In this document: positions 23,069 to 35,215 of the stretch, piece by piece
Position numbering within the stretch: position 1 is the stretch's first letter
Layout: each line of letters starts with the position of its first letter
Origin: Ambrosia x helenae
Lineage: Eukaryota; Streptophyta; Magnoliopsida; Asterales; Asteraceae
DNA length: 64,000 bases
Assembly (NCBI GenBank): GCA_030844895.1
Contig: JAUTDX010000221.1
Span: 1-64,000, forward strand
Direction of reading: 5' to 3'
Notes under the pieces: generated by a model
The model's database searches: none
Told to the model about the DNA's origin: nothing
What the model saw: the letters and a program-made list of their open reading frames with translations, nothing else
Position numbers and translations under genes: made by a program

Positions 23069-23883
23069 CTTCTCTCCAGACCAAGAAATGTCATTAAGTT
23101 TTGTTCATATGAATCTGTGATCATGTGTTAAACTGTTAATGTGTTCATGTTGGTTGGTTGTGGGACGATTTCAGTCCGCTCTCTCTATGTAGTGTTTTCG
23201 ATAGTTCTTATATCAGGATTTATACAATATGGTGATGTTTAAAGTTCCCTTTGTCATGTGTATTCATTAGAAGGCGTAAATCGGTGGGCATGGCATGGTA
23301 TGGTGCATTTTAACAATGATTGTTTTGCCACAATTAGTATAACACAATACCACACACGCTATGATATAGATTGCAATCCTACAATAAGACATACAAAATG
23401 GTTTTAAATAGGGGCGAAGGATATGCTACCCCTGGCCCCTTGTTTTATGGCGCAGTGGTATAAATTTACGATTTTCGTATGTAAATTGAGTTTGGGTTAA
23501 GTCCGGCCTTCGCCAATTTGCCACTACCGATCGAAAAAAATGAGTCCAGCCCACCCGATTCAAAAACCAAGCTTCAGAGAAGTTGAATAACCAAAGAAGC
23601 ACTTCAATTCCATAAAAATAAACATGTGTATTAATATTTACTTCCATATAACATCAAAATTATATTTGAAAAAAAAAATTGTTACATTATCATTTGTACT
23701 TTGAATCAAAACACAAAACAAATATATATATGTATATATCCTCTAATTTCCCCTAACTTTCTTCCTAAATTTTCAAAAACCTTCAAACTCTCTTGTTTCT
23801 TGAATCTTAATTCAAATATCCACAACCCTCAATCTTTTGTATATATATTATATAACAATATTATTCATTTTTTTAATTTTTGT
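23069..23883. other. Convergent intergenic region between OSB and Aux/IAA
   Basis: Holds the 3' UTRs of two convergent genes. A fragment at about 23505-23580 shares the ACTACCGATC and AACCAAGCTTC words with the repeat at 60-350. No further gene is seen. Confidence 0.5.
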
Positions 23884-24780
23884 TTATACACAATCACCCA
23901 ACCCTCTAGCTTCACAACTCTTCATAATTCTAAGTCTTTTGCAAGAACATATAAACATGTCCCATGGTACATCACCAACAAGCATCCAATCTCCATCTTT
24001 ATCTTCATAAGTTGGAACATGTTGTGATCCATTGTACCCTTCTCTCTCAGAGTACAACCCTATAATGCACTTAAACATTACTTGCAAACCCTTCATTAGC
24101 TCTTCATACCCTTTGTACATTTTTAGGTCTAGTTTCCTCAAATATGGAGCTCCATCCATGCTTACTTTCACATACATCCCCGAACCCGTATCCGAATCCG
24201 TTTTCTTCACTTGAAGTATGTTTTTTCGGTATGATCTAACCGGTGGCCAACCGACAACTTGTTCCCTGAAAAATCATTACAATAATTCACGTAAGTTTCA
24301 TTTCTACATGAGTGTCATAAAAATATTAGGGTTTGCATGAGGAGTTATAATAATTAGTGTTGGACTAAGAGGGTGTTTGGGATTGCGTTTTGAATCTGAT
24401 TTTTAGATTATTGCGATTCGAAAACGCAGATAATCAGTTTTTAGTGTTTGGATTGCGTTTTGAAAACGCAGATAATCAGTTTTTAGGCTACCAAAACGCA
24501 ATAATCTATAAGCAGCTCCACCCCTACTTTTTTAAAACGCATAATCTGTTTTGAATAATCAATCCCAAACACCCCCTAACACAAGACACATATTGGTCTG
24601 GTTGTGTGTAGTTGAACCGCTTTTATTTAAACTTGTTATCTACCGGTCGGACCAGGAACCGGACCTGATGGGTGATGGTTAATTGGACAAAAAATTTATT
24701 TTTTTATAAGCTATTTATTTACTACTTTAAACTCCATATTTTATCTATTTAAAGCTACATTATTTAATAATATTGCAAAT

Positions 24781-24849
<69 letters not shown>

Positions 24850-25223
24850 TTACATATATTATTTTAAAATAGTTATATATTTATATGTTTAAATCTTAAA
24901 TGATTTATGGACATCCGGTTTTTTAACTAGTTCTACTAGTCCGACCAGTGAACCAGTAAGGCGACCAGTTTTACTGCCAGTCCAGTTATGAAAACATTGG
25001 TTATAACTTGTAACTTAACAACTTACTTTGTTGGTGGTGAAAATCTTGATTCTTGTTCATCAGTGCAAGTGCTTGATCCCATCTCTGATGAGCTTCTTTT
25101 ATTGCCTGAAAGAGAGGTCTTAATGATCTCGAGCTTGTCATCGGATCCTGGCAAGCCTAATCTTAGCTCGGTTGCAAGATCAACATCATGAAAAAGATCC
25201 AAAGTGCTTTTCTTTAGGTCCAT
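23884..25223 (-). CDS. Aux/IAA transcriptional repressor
   Basis: Aux/IAA proteins are nuclear, short-lived repressors that bind ARF factors and are destroyed when auxin bridges them to TIR1/AFB F-box proteins. Two exons, 25223-25027 and 24265-23884, splice in phase 2 to 192 residues. Domain I: ATELRLGLPG (EAR motif LxLxL, near residue 17). Domain II degron: EQVVGWPPVRSYRKN at residues 66-80, with the full GWPPVRS core, so the protein should be auxin-labile. Domains III and IV (PB1): YVKVSMDGAPYLRKLDL, then FKCIIG, VPTYEDKDGDWMLVGDVPW and SCKRLRIMK. Short length and lack of further introns resemble the IAA1-IAA4 class. A basic TATA box lies at 25377-25371. The intron holds a Tourist-type MITE and a long (ATA)n tract. 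Confidence 0.95.
24369..24576. mobile_element. Tourist-type (PIF/Harbinger) MITE in the Aux/IAA intron
   Basis: Ends GAGGGTGTTTGGGATTG and CAATCCCAAACACCCCC are complementary; the flank is TAA on both sides (24366-24368, 24577-24579). A near-identical copy lies at 61429-61637. Confidence 0.88.
24780..24848. repeat. (AAT)n microsatellite
   Basis: About 22 uninterrupted trinucleotide units in the Aux/IAA intron. A shorter (ATT)n tract lies at 25230-25253 just 5' of the ATG. Confidence 0.95.
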
Positions 25224-25370
25224 CTTTATATTATTATTATTATTATTATTATTGTATATGAGTTGGTTTCAGGCAAAGAGAAGTGTTTTTTTTGGGTGAG
25301 TTAATTTGTTGAAGTTGTGATATGAGAGAAGTGGTTTGTGAGTTGTGTGGTGAATGAGAATGAGGAGGAG

Positions 25371-25377
25371 TTTTATA
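25371..25377 (-). promoter_or_regulatory. TATA box of the Aux/IAA gene
   Basis: TATAAAA on the minus strand, in the context GCATATAAAACTCC, 148-154 bases upstream of the ATG. No clear TGTCTC auxin element was found beside it. Confidence 0.6.
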
Positions 25378-25449
25378 TGCAAATGTAAAGGGAGGGGACA
25401 TGATTTTAGGTGAGTTATTCTCTTTGGTGCATGGGATTCATTGCAAGGA

Positions 25450-28074
25450 TATTGAAGCAAACTTGCATGCTATCGCGCGTGTACCTTAAACAAAAAATAA
25501 TATTGTAAAACATCTCTATGTATAAATTTAATTATATTAAAGTTTTAAAAAATTATGTTAAGGTTTAAATGTTTTGTACTGCTAGATATCAATGAAAGTT
25601 GTTTCGGTGATCCGCTGGTGATATCCGTTGGTGATTCATTAGTGATCAGCTTGTTGTTAATTAAACCGTAAGTGATGTAGATAGTTCGTCAATGGTCTGT
25701 TGATGACGTGCCTATCAATGGAGGCTCGCTTGTGGTTTTCCAAGGATCTTAACCAATGGATCTTACCATCCAGGGATTACCGATGGGTTTGTTCGTTGCT
25801 AAAACTATGGTTTATAGTACAGTGCTTTAGGTGAACGTTAACTAATGCACTTATCTTCACTCATCATTCTTTAGTTGCTTTTTTTTTTTTTTAAACTTTG
25901 TTTTGTTTATATACGTCTAGTATTCTATGGCATCTTTGTCCATGCTCGATATAAGATTCGCCTAGGGTGTTGTGATCACACCCCACTCTTATGGGCTCGT
26001 CATCCTCAACAATGTTTACATCATCATTGCTATTTTCCTAAGGTGTTGTTTCGAACACCCCCGAGGAAATATCCTCAATGGGGTTTTCTCAACCAAGTCG
26101 AATGACACATAAGTGGTTCAAATACAATTTGTAACATTCAGCCTCTCATACCATAATATTGTCTACTTTACCCATTAGGAGCTTATGGATTTATTTGCTT
26201 TACCTGTGTGTGTGTGGAGACTTCACAAAATGGAATTATCCCCACATCCATAACATTAACGACCCAAAGCGAGTCAACGAGCCATGAGATAACTCGATTT
26301 CTATCCAAACCGAGTTTCAGCTCCGATTTCAATTTGGTAAGAGTTTGCAAGCCGACCCAGATGGCTAGTTTAATTCTAAGCCCGAGCAAAAACGCTGTGT
26401 TCCCGAGTTTCATCTAACGAAGGAAAATAAAGGATGTTTGAAAAAAATTATGTTCCAGAGTTTTTTTTAAACAGAGAAAGAGAGGGTAATGAAAGAAAAA
26501 TTTTGGTTCATTTCATTCATTTTTCATCCTTTCAAATCTGAGATGTATATTAAACATAAAATCCTTACTTTTGTCTTCATTTCCTTCAAACTTGAAAACA
26601 CACTAGTTAATTAAATCTTTCATTTCCAATCTCTTTCTTTTCTCTCCTTAATTCTCTTTTTCTTTTTTCCATCATTTGTTAAACTTGGGAACACAGTGTA
26701 CGGAAAAAAGGTGTTGAGCATGATCACTTCTATAATAACCGGAATTGTAGTTATGAATATTTGAACTCTCCAAAAACTAATACATAATCCACTTTATTTA
26801 TTTATTTTTTATAAACATATGTACACAACTAAATAAAAGGAAAAGGTTTTTATTTAGCAAAAGGAAAAAGGTGTTGAGCATGAGGCGCGTGAAGATGGCG
26901 TAACAAATTTGCAAGCAAAAGGAGACATATTGTTTGATAATAGAGTTAGAGATGTCGGTGAAATGAGTGACAAGGTGATAATAAACAAGGGAACATAGAA
27001 TGGACAAGGGTGCATGTAATACCATGGTCCTGCCCCTTGATAACGCCCATGATTTCATCACTTCTTCACAATATTAAATCTGGATCGTCGGATCAGACAC
27101 CCTAAAAGAAGGGATGTTCGTACCATGTGATGTTGGCTTGGTTTTGGTCGAAGACGGTGGTGAGTGGTGACGCGCCCCATGTGTGAGCCACCCTTGTGTG
27201 GGACCCACACCTTAGGAATATTAAGTCTGGAATTAAATGTGTAGCGTGTTTATTAGTTTTATTCATACTCGTATGACTTATCAACTTAAAACTTATCTAA
27301 GGAAAATGACACCGCTATGTTGTTATCTATACTGGTCCTATAGGGTGATAGGATTTGTATAAAGATTTTTTTAGATAGAGTTTCAGTTTTTTGTTAGATT
27401 AATTCATTCATATAGTTAGACGACTAGTCTCATTACGAACTGTATGATTATCAACATATACGACGTGTATAAACTTATCAGCATACTAGTGTGACACTAA
27501 TGACAACATATATGAGTCATACAGGTTACTAGTGGTGTTTGGTAGGTGTGTTTTACCACCATCTGCCACTTTTATTTATTAAGGGTTTTGGTAATGATAC
27601 ACCTACAAAATTAATTGCACACCCAGTTATATAGGGGCGTATGACACTATACGCCACATATAGCTTTTAGTCAATCATTAATTACAGTAAAAAATGAGTA
27701 AAAGCACTTCTATACGCCTTGTATGGCTTCATACGCAACGTATACGAAGTCATGTTTTCCCATGTCAGACAACTAATGATTGTGGCACAAAATACTATAA
27801 AGCAAAACCTATACGGGGTGTATGGCATCATATACGATGTATAGATGTAAGAGGGTGTGTAAATGCAAGTGGGGGTGTATCAATATGAGGACCTTTTCTT
27901 AATATCAAAAATGTAATTTGGATTTAGTTCAAAACATATGAAATTTGTTAATTTTTATTTAAAGAGTATATTATACAGATGGTCTGTGTAATAACTAATA
28001 AGTTAGAGTTTTTTTATTTATTTATTTTTTATTTTTTAAAGAGTATAATATCGGTCAACATTTAAAAATAATAT
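25450..28074. other. Intergenic DNA, no gene recognised
   Basis: AT-rich, with short direct repeats such as AAAAGGTGTTGAGCATGA (26708-26723 and 26867-26882 regions). No open frame shows a domain. A block at 25600-25700 repeats GGTGAT words without clear structure. Confidence 0.4.
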
Positions 28075-28330
28075 TTTTTTTAACGGCCAATAAATCAAAC
28101 CCGAACATTCTCGGGACACCCTTTCGACAAATTCAAGTATTTCGAGAGTACCCGAGTTGTCAAACACGAATTCTGGGAAAAACCCGGTAACCCACCCGCT
28201 CGTAGGCACGACGATGAAATTACCGGTAAAACCCGTTTGGCTCAAGAATCGAACCCAGGATCCCCGGGTTTTCTATCATTGCCCACCAATGTCTCTATCA
28301 CTACACTGTAATGGTATTGACTCAGAAGAA
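28075..28330 (-). mobile_element. tRNA-derived SINE, minus orientation
   Basis: Read on the minus strand it contains CCTGGGTTCGATTCTTGAG (a B-box-like word, about 28262-28244). It ends GTTAAAAAAAATATT after a GGCC word near 28080. The same layout, with TTGAACGGCC at the left edge, occurs at 29431 and 30638. Confidence 0.65.
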
Positions 28331-28928
28331 TCATTACGACTTCAATCATTGTGGGCGATGGGATAGTAAACGCTTGTGACCAAATGAGTCATTTCTTTTT
28401 CTTTTTCTTTTTTTGAATGGTTAATTTCTTCCCTATTTTTTATACTCTTTTTATTACACCTCTTATTTCATCCCCTTTTAAATACATCATTTTTTTTACC
28501 TCTTATGAGGCTTGAACTTCCAACATTCCATTTAAAAGTTAAAACCCCTATACCTTCACCACCACACACCATAAGATGTGGGGATAAATGAGTCATTTCT
28601 TAAAAGTAGATGCAAATGTGAAAATTTTGATTTATCATAGTGATCATCATTGTAATTTACTCGATAACAAATAAACATATGAAACAAATGTAGTAGATAA
28701 TTAAATTCTAAACGTAAAAAATAAAAGTAAGAAAAATAAATAAACTATTAACATATCGTTGCTACACTGTTGGAACCATGGAAGACTTGTTCCACCTCTA
28801 ATCAGTTGTGTATTAACATATCTTTAAGTGACTATATACAAGTATACAACTTTATATATAACTTGATTGACACCTCTAGGCTTTGTTCTTCCACCAATTC
28901 GAGATAAATTTAAAATCTCAATAACTTT

Positions 28929-29084
28929 CATTGGCGTATCCAGGACGGATTTTCAGAGGGGTTCCTTTCGTAGATTTTCACTGATTTTCACTAATTTTTC
29001 GAAATTTTCCACTAATTTTTTCATTTTTTTTCCAAACCGAGAGGGTTACTGAGAACCCCCTACAAGCCCTTAGATCCGCCCCTG
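28929..29084. mobile_element. MITE of the CAGTGGCG/CGCCCCTG family
   Basis: Begins CATTGGCGTATCCAGGA and ends GATCCGCCCCTG. These match the short inverted ends of the elements at 46942, 49189 and 55444. The target duplication is not clear here. Confidence 0.6.
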
Positions 29085-29430
29085 ACTTTCAAACTATGTA
29101 CACTCTACGAATCAATATCTCATCCATTATAGTTATATTTTGAATACATCTTAACGTGTTATGAAACCTAAATGACTAAATCAACTAGAAGACGAACCAA
29201 TAACCTATTAATTATACACACATGCATAGTTCTAGCTGCACACTGGACCTGGTGTGCAAACCAGAAATCCGCAAGTTGAACTTGCGGATTAATCTTCATC
29301 ACTCCTACTCATCGTTCCTTTCCTTCCAAGTTATCAAGATCCATCCAACTTGAAGTTGCGGATTCCCCAACATCACAAATTCGAGGCTGATACACACCAT
29401 TTGCAGAAAAATTTTGTACTGTTGCACTTT

Positions 29431-29655
29431 TTTTTTTGAACGGCCAATTGGAATCACTCACGGACAACTGGAGTATCATCGTGCCACCAGTGATACCACG
29501 CGATCATATTCCACCACCAAGTCACCAATTCAGGAGGAAACTCATAATTATGAGAAAACCCCATTTTGTGAGATTCGAACCCAGGACCTTATAGTCCCTA
29601 AGTCTTATCTCACCACCAAAATGCCGCTGAGCTATAATGCTTTTGCTGTTGCACT
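29431..29655 (-). mobile_element. tRNA-derived SINE, minus orientation
   Basis: On the minus strand: A box TAGCTCAGCGGCAT (about 29636-29623), B box GGGTTCGAATCTC (about 29583-29571), and a terminal A run (TTTTTTTTTT on the plus strand at 29429-29438). The spacing suits a tRNA-like pol III promoter. Confidence 0.8.
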
Positions 29656-30637
29656 AGTTTGATAAAAAAATCCATAAATTTATGTGTTCAAATTTGATAA
29701 CAAAAAATAAATGATCAACTTTTTTTTTATTAACATAATCTTCCCTTATGGGCCACTTAAGTACAAGTTAAAGTTGTAGTGCTTCCTATATTATAATCAT
29801 CATATCAAATGTGTGCCCACACACAACCAACATATTAATCATCTTACTTTGAATTTGTCACTTATAATAATAATAATACTTGATAGACAAGTAATGTTGT
29901 AATTAGCTGGATCTATACTAATGGTTGAGTGGCAACACGTGCAAAGGATTTTAACTTAAATGAGTTTGGGCCCATATTTATTCACTCGTTCTCCTTTTGT
30001 CTCCTATGGCCCAGTTACATTGGGCCCAATACAGAGATGTCCTTTAATTATACCGTTCACCTTTGGATGTATATGTGTTAATGCATGTGGTACAAGCTGG
30101 TACAGCTATGATGGTTGGGCCAACCAAAATATATATATGGCTATTACTTAATGGGTGTCCACGTTAACATTACGTTCAAAACACGGGATAATGAATGTCT
30201 TTTAGTGATGCAAAGTGCATTAAATAATATTAATTATGGTTTTTTGCTAATTATGACTGTCAACAACAATGTTACAAACAAACATTATTAATAAATATTT
30301 AAGCTATATTATATCAAAAATTTGTACATAATAGACTTTTATGCTTTATAGTTTATACTTTATGCTCGTTTGTCCATATAATCTTTTGAGTAGGCCCAAC
30401 TATAAGTTTTTTTCTTATCACATAGATATTTCATGATTAATATATTTATATTTTAGGAAAGCATTTTGTTTGATAATATATAGTTTGTTGGTAGTTATGT
30501 TATCTATATAAATTACATGAGAATATAATTAAACATTACATTATTGACTCTATATATTAACACTCTTAATTATTAATCATTAATATATAATATATTAAGA
30601 GTAAGATCGCCTGTTGATTCGATAACTCTTAATTTTT

Positions 30638-30955
30638 TTTTGAACGGCCAACGAATCAATTTCCGAGCACTCTCGGGCACCCTTTTGGCGAATCAGGTAC
30701 TCGAGAGTACACGGGCCACCAATTGCCACCAATTCCCGGGAAAACCCGACCACTCACCGCCCGAAGGCACGACAGTGAAATAATCGGTAAAAACGGCCGG
30801 GATCAGGACTCGAACCCAAACCAATGGCCGGGTCATCCCTCATTTCCCCTCCACCAATGTCCTCCAAATGTAGCTAGTGGGAATTGAACTCAAGCCTCCC
30901 ATAGAAAACTTTAGGCTCTCAACCAACTAGGCTACAAGTGTTGGACGATTCGATA
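30638..30955 (-). mobile_element. Composite of two tRNA-derived SINE units
   Basis: Reading the minus strand: GTAGCCTAGTTGGTTGAGAG and GAGTTCAATTCCC (A and B boxes, 30935-30880) form one head. A second unit with GGGTTCGAGTCC (about 30813-30802) continues to an A run at 30638-30645. The second unit matches the family at 28075-28330. Confidence 0.7.
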
Positions 30956-30989
30956 ACTCTTAATGATTCTTCTGTTCATGACTGAACAA

Positions 30990-31125
30990 AGGAGGTAAGC
31001 ATTGATGCTTAGCCCCTTAGTTCTTTATAGTTTAAGTGCAATTATATATGATACAGACCAATTTTTTAAATACTTAGCCCCTGAGTTCTTTCCTAGTTTG
31101 AGTGCAATTAGGGTTTGTACCTGGG
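30990..31125. repeat. Diverged two-copy direct repeat
   Basis: CTTAGCCCCTTAGTTCTTT and CTTAGCCCCTGAGTTCTTT, each followed by AGT..AAGTGCAATTA or GAGTGCAATTA, about 65 bases apart. Confidence 0.6.
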
Positions 31126-31772
31126 GATTATCTAGAGCGGCGAGATGAGAGCACGTAGGAAGAAGCAGGAACGTGGAAGAATATACGCCGTCTAGATTGC
31201 TACAGTAGCGGCCCTTACAGAGAATTTTGCTAATTGTATCTTTATATAATATGTCGTTGTAATAATATATTATGACATAACTATGATTGCAAAATTCCCT
31301 TGAATTTGTTATACACTAATGAAAAACTGTTTTATATTATATAAGGTTCTGAATTCGATATAATAATTTGCATAATATATTGCTTGGGGAACATGAGATT
31401 CCAAAACAATATAATATTAAAATATTAAAATTATAAATGGTTATCAAATCATATATTGCTTTGCAAATTGAATGGTGTCGTGTTTGATTTCATTTGATAT
31501 TGTTAATCCTTGTGGTCGCTAGTCTTCCATACCAACATTATCCTACAAATCATACTTAGTTAGCATTTTGTGATACTTTACTTACTTTAAGCTAAGGTTT
31601 ACAAAATTTAATAATACGATATCTCTAATAAAACAAAGAAATTTATAAGGGTTATTTCAAATACAATATTTTTAATTAATATGTTCATGTTATACATCAC
31701 TATCATTACTCTAGCCCATCAATAAATGTTTTGATCCGGACAAAAAAAACATGTCATTTGTGTATGCTATAA

Positions 31773-32317
31773 CTAGTGTCCAAATTTCCCGCGCTTCGCT
31801 GCAGGGACAACTGTTTCGTTAAAGGTTTGGTAGGCAATAGAGAAAACATTATGTAACTGTTGTTTGCACAAACGAATCTAAAAAAAACTTCTTTTACGTC
31901 AAAGTTACTTGCGTTTTTTCGCGAGACACGGTTAACACCTGTTTGTTGCCACGGGACACTGTTATCGAATAAATGCTTTATTGCTAATATAACTCCATTT
32001 TCAATGAGTTTTATATTGTTACGTTGAGAAAACTACAATCAATACGGTATCAGTACCGATATTAAGGCAGTATTGGTTCGGTTCCTCCCAATAAAGAAAA
32101 ATATCACTATACTGGTACGGGACTGGTATTTGCTAATATAATTCTATTTCTAGTGGATTTTATACAGTCACGTTGAGAAACTATCAAAATGAATACGATA
32201 TCGATACCAATATTAAAGTAGTACTGGGTCGTTTCTCCAAAATAAAAATAAAAGTATCACTATACCGGTATCGAAAGTAACGTTTTAATACGAGTACCGG
32301 GTACCAAATGCTCATCT

Positions 32318-32364
<47 letters not shown>

Positions 32365-32563
32365 GTAACAATTCTAAATTAAAAGGGGGTTTATACGTGT
32401 TAGCGATAGATTGTGGTGTTCAAGTAATTCTTTGATATACATATATAACGTAAAAAAGTAAAGTCAAAATGTTGGGGCACAAAAACAGAAACCAGAAGTC
32501 TCAGTGTCTAAAAGAAAACTCTCAAAACATACCTATTAATCTGTCTTTACTTTAATAGATAGA
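31773..32563 (-). mobile_element. Non-autonomous Helitron, 791 bp
   Basis: On the minus strand it begins TCTATCTATTAAAGTAAAG (32563 downward) and ends with an imperfect GC hairpin (CCCTGCAGCGAAGCGCGGG), then spacer and CTAG (31773). It lies between A (31772, plus) and T (32564). It holds a long A tract (about 32321-32363) and GTACCGATATT-like words, and no gene. Confidence 0.75.
32321..32363. repeat. Poly(A) tract of about 43 bases
   Basis: Uninterrupted A run inside the small Helitron. Length may be unreliable in assembly. Confidence 0.9.
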
Positions 32564-34348
32564 TAAATTATACAACGAGTCAATTTAGGCCAACTCAAAT
32601 TGAAAAACATGTAAAATGGTCACTTACATATAATGGTTAAAGTGGGTGAGCCACACCTATCCACCATTGTTCGGCATCACCACCTAGTAATAATGAATCG
32701 TCTCGGCCACCTAATAGCCAATGCCGACACCACCACCACAATAGTCGTTTCCTTCTCTGACACCATTACTGTCATTTCCTTATCTGACACCACTACTTGC
32801 AACACCGTCACCGCCACTGCCATCATCATTGTTGCCTCCTTCGCTAGGGTCTGCACCGTTATCGCTCATACATGTAGCCACTAGCCGTCATAAAATGTAT
32901 ATCGGGTGATATCATTTTGATACTTTTTAATAAAATTATTGATATCGAATTAAGTTAATTTTAATATGAATGGATGAATGGTCTGACCCAAATCAAAGTG
33001 ATTTCTTTCAAACGGTTTGTTATGACCTAAGCTCGTATTCACTTCAACTTGTTTTGACTTAACATCCAACTAATTCGACACGAAAGTTTTATTAAGGCTT
33101 AGGTAATTTACATTTATCTCATGTAACATAAACAACTGATAATAACAAACATCTTTATTCTCACTTGATGTCTACCTGTAGTCCCATTCCTATCCTACAT
33201 CTATATTTATATACATTTTACTTTATATTATGTCTACAAATTCACCACGTTATGTTTGATGTCAATTTCATCATATGTTACTCATGCCAAAACATCTTAA
33301 TTTGACCCAAACCCCAACTTGAGAACAAAAATGGGTTTAGTTACTACTTCAAATACTAAGTTGATGTTGAACTCTCCTTTGACTTTAGTGTACACTTTCG
33401 ATTAACAAACTTTAAATCTCACATAAGACCATACTTAGTGGGCTCGTGACCCACTACGTGAGTTGCTCAGTCACGAACAACACCACTCCCTAGCGTGATG
33501 GGGTGCATGAGGCGGTCCACCGTGACCCTGGTCATGTTCGAATGGTGGGTGTGGCATTAAATGCACAATTTTGTATATATAGTGAGAGGAGTGTGTATGG
33601 GTAGGTAATGATGCTAGCCATGTGACACTACTTTATTTATACCATGTGAGTGGGTAACATGACGTGACAACCACATAACCAAAACACAAAAAAAAAAGTC
33701 ACATGCCTCGACTACTACAAATGGTATAATAATTTCACCCTTTTGACATTTGTGCTTATCGTTTAACAAATAATCATTCTTGAATTTGGGGTGATACATG
33801 ACACATGACAATGGCTTTATCAACTCGCTTTATCAAAGGGTTATGATGGACCGAAGGAACTCAACTCAAGTCGTAACATCATCAGATAACAAAGACAATA
33901 GCCTCTATATATTATCTTGGTATACGTCTTCAGCTATGTTGGAACTTTTGAAGCTTTGTATATAATGCGATTCGACCCATATTTTTAAGAGGGAAAACAA
34001 ATTGCATAATTTCAGTGATATCAACTTAATGGCTAAGGACCATATATGAATCCTAATGAGTCAAAGACGGTTCAAGTGGACTTTCATCTAACTTTTTCCA
34101 TACCCTACTTCACGAGTGGACTTTTATCGAGTACGCAATAGATAAACAAGTAAGGTTTGCTTTCATCTAACTTTTCCCAGACCTTACTTCACGAGTGGAC
34201 TTTTATCGAGTACGTTTGTTTGTAACACAATAGATAACCTGGTTGAAAATTGTTCTGCTAAAAAAAAAGATTTAACAGTTTTCAAAATCATATTTGATAT
34301 GCTAATAATTTTTATAGAATTAGTAAAAGGGAACATAGTGGGTCAAAC
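32564..34348. other. Intergenic DNA, no gene recognised
   Basis: Frame 32633-32884 is Thr-rich low complexity and unlikely to be a gene. A direct repeat of TTTCATCTAACTTTT and TTCACGAGTGGACTTTTATCG occurs twice at 34081-34128 and 34161-34210. Confidence 0.4.
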
Positions 34349-34738
34349 AACGCCCCACTTACGGTGTGCGCATATAACGTATATATGTGTGGCCCTTGGG
34401 GGCAAAAGTAAAGTTGCACTAGTTTTAACGTTATTTTACCAATTTCGTGAAAATAACATTAAAAACGACAGACGGTTAATCATGCATCATGTGGTGGCGT
34501 GGATAGCCAAAAGACAAAGGGGTACATGCACCGATCGGGTTTGTCCCGATTGCTAAGTGTTTTGTGGCTTATGTCCAAGACTTGATACCAAACCACATCG
34601 GGTCGGGGGTCTCACTAGAAGCAGCCTCTCTATTCTTAGGGGTAGAGGTAAGACTGTCTACATCTTACCCTCCTCAGACCTTACCTTAGCTTTGCTATAG
34701 GTGGGATTAACTGAGTATGATGATGATGATGATGATGA
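34349..34738 (+). mobile_element. SINE copy B, full length (390 bp), uninterrupted
   Basis: Flanked by AGTGGGTCAAAC at 34337-34348 and 34739-34750. It starts AACGCCCCACTTACGG and ends GGGATTAACTGAGTATGATG plus a GAT tail. Candidate pol III boxes are TGGCGTGGATAGCC (about 34493) and GGGTTTGTCCCGA (about 34538). It carries the Au/TS-like core with GTCTCACTAGAAGCAGCC. It supplies the empty site for the 9.4 kb Helitron. Confidence 0.87.
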
Positions 34739-34884
34739 AGTGGGTCAAACCCAACCCGTTTTGACCTACATAAAAGTTTTATCATTTGACACGAACTGGT
34801 CTAGCCCAACAAGGTTTGAGCACCACTACAGCAGCAGCAACAAGCATACCCAGTGGATCCCAAAACAGCAAAGATATTTCTAGG

Positions 34885-34990
34885 GTCTCGGAAGGGTGGG
34901 ATGTAAGCAAACCTTACCTCCATTTTTGAGCAGAGAGAGAGAGAGAGACCGCTTCCATAAAGACCCCGAATATAAATAGATAACAGAGAA
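34885..34990 (-). mobile_element. Diverged SINE fragment
   Basis: Plus strand GGGTGGGATGTAAGCAAACC, then CCGCTTCCATAAAGACCCCG, matches the Au-like SINE body in minus orientation. It lies 230 bases beyond the kinase stop codon. Confidence 0.55.
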
Positions 34991-35215
34991 AAAAAACAAA
35001 ACTACATAAACAAAGGGAAGACGATAGAGTATAACATTATGCACAACATATATACCCTCCCACCCCAATAAAACTGAATATTTTTTAACAAAAAACATTC
35101 AATCTCTTATTCATCGTTTCAAAAATTTTACAATCAACTTTAACACACACCCACACACACACATGGGCATGTTCAGTACAGAACCGCGCATCACAAAAAA
35201 AAGTGAGTTTTACCT

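Noticed and set aside
28036..28366. Overlapping 69-residue frames on both strands
   Set aside because: Both are read from a SINE.
29911..29945. TCTATACTAATGG, resembling a Helitron 5' end
   Set aside because: No hairpin + CTAG 3' end in the same direction was found downstream within the region.
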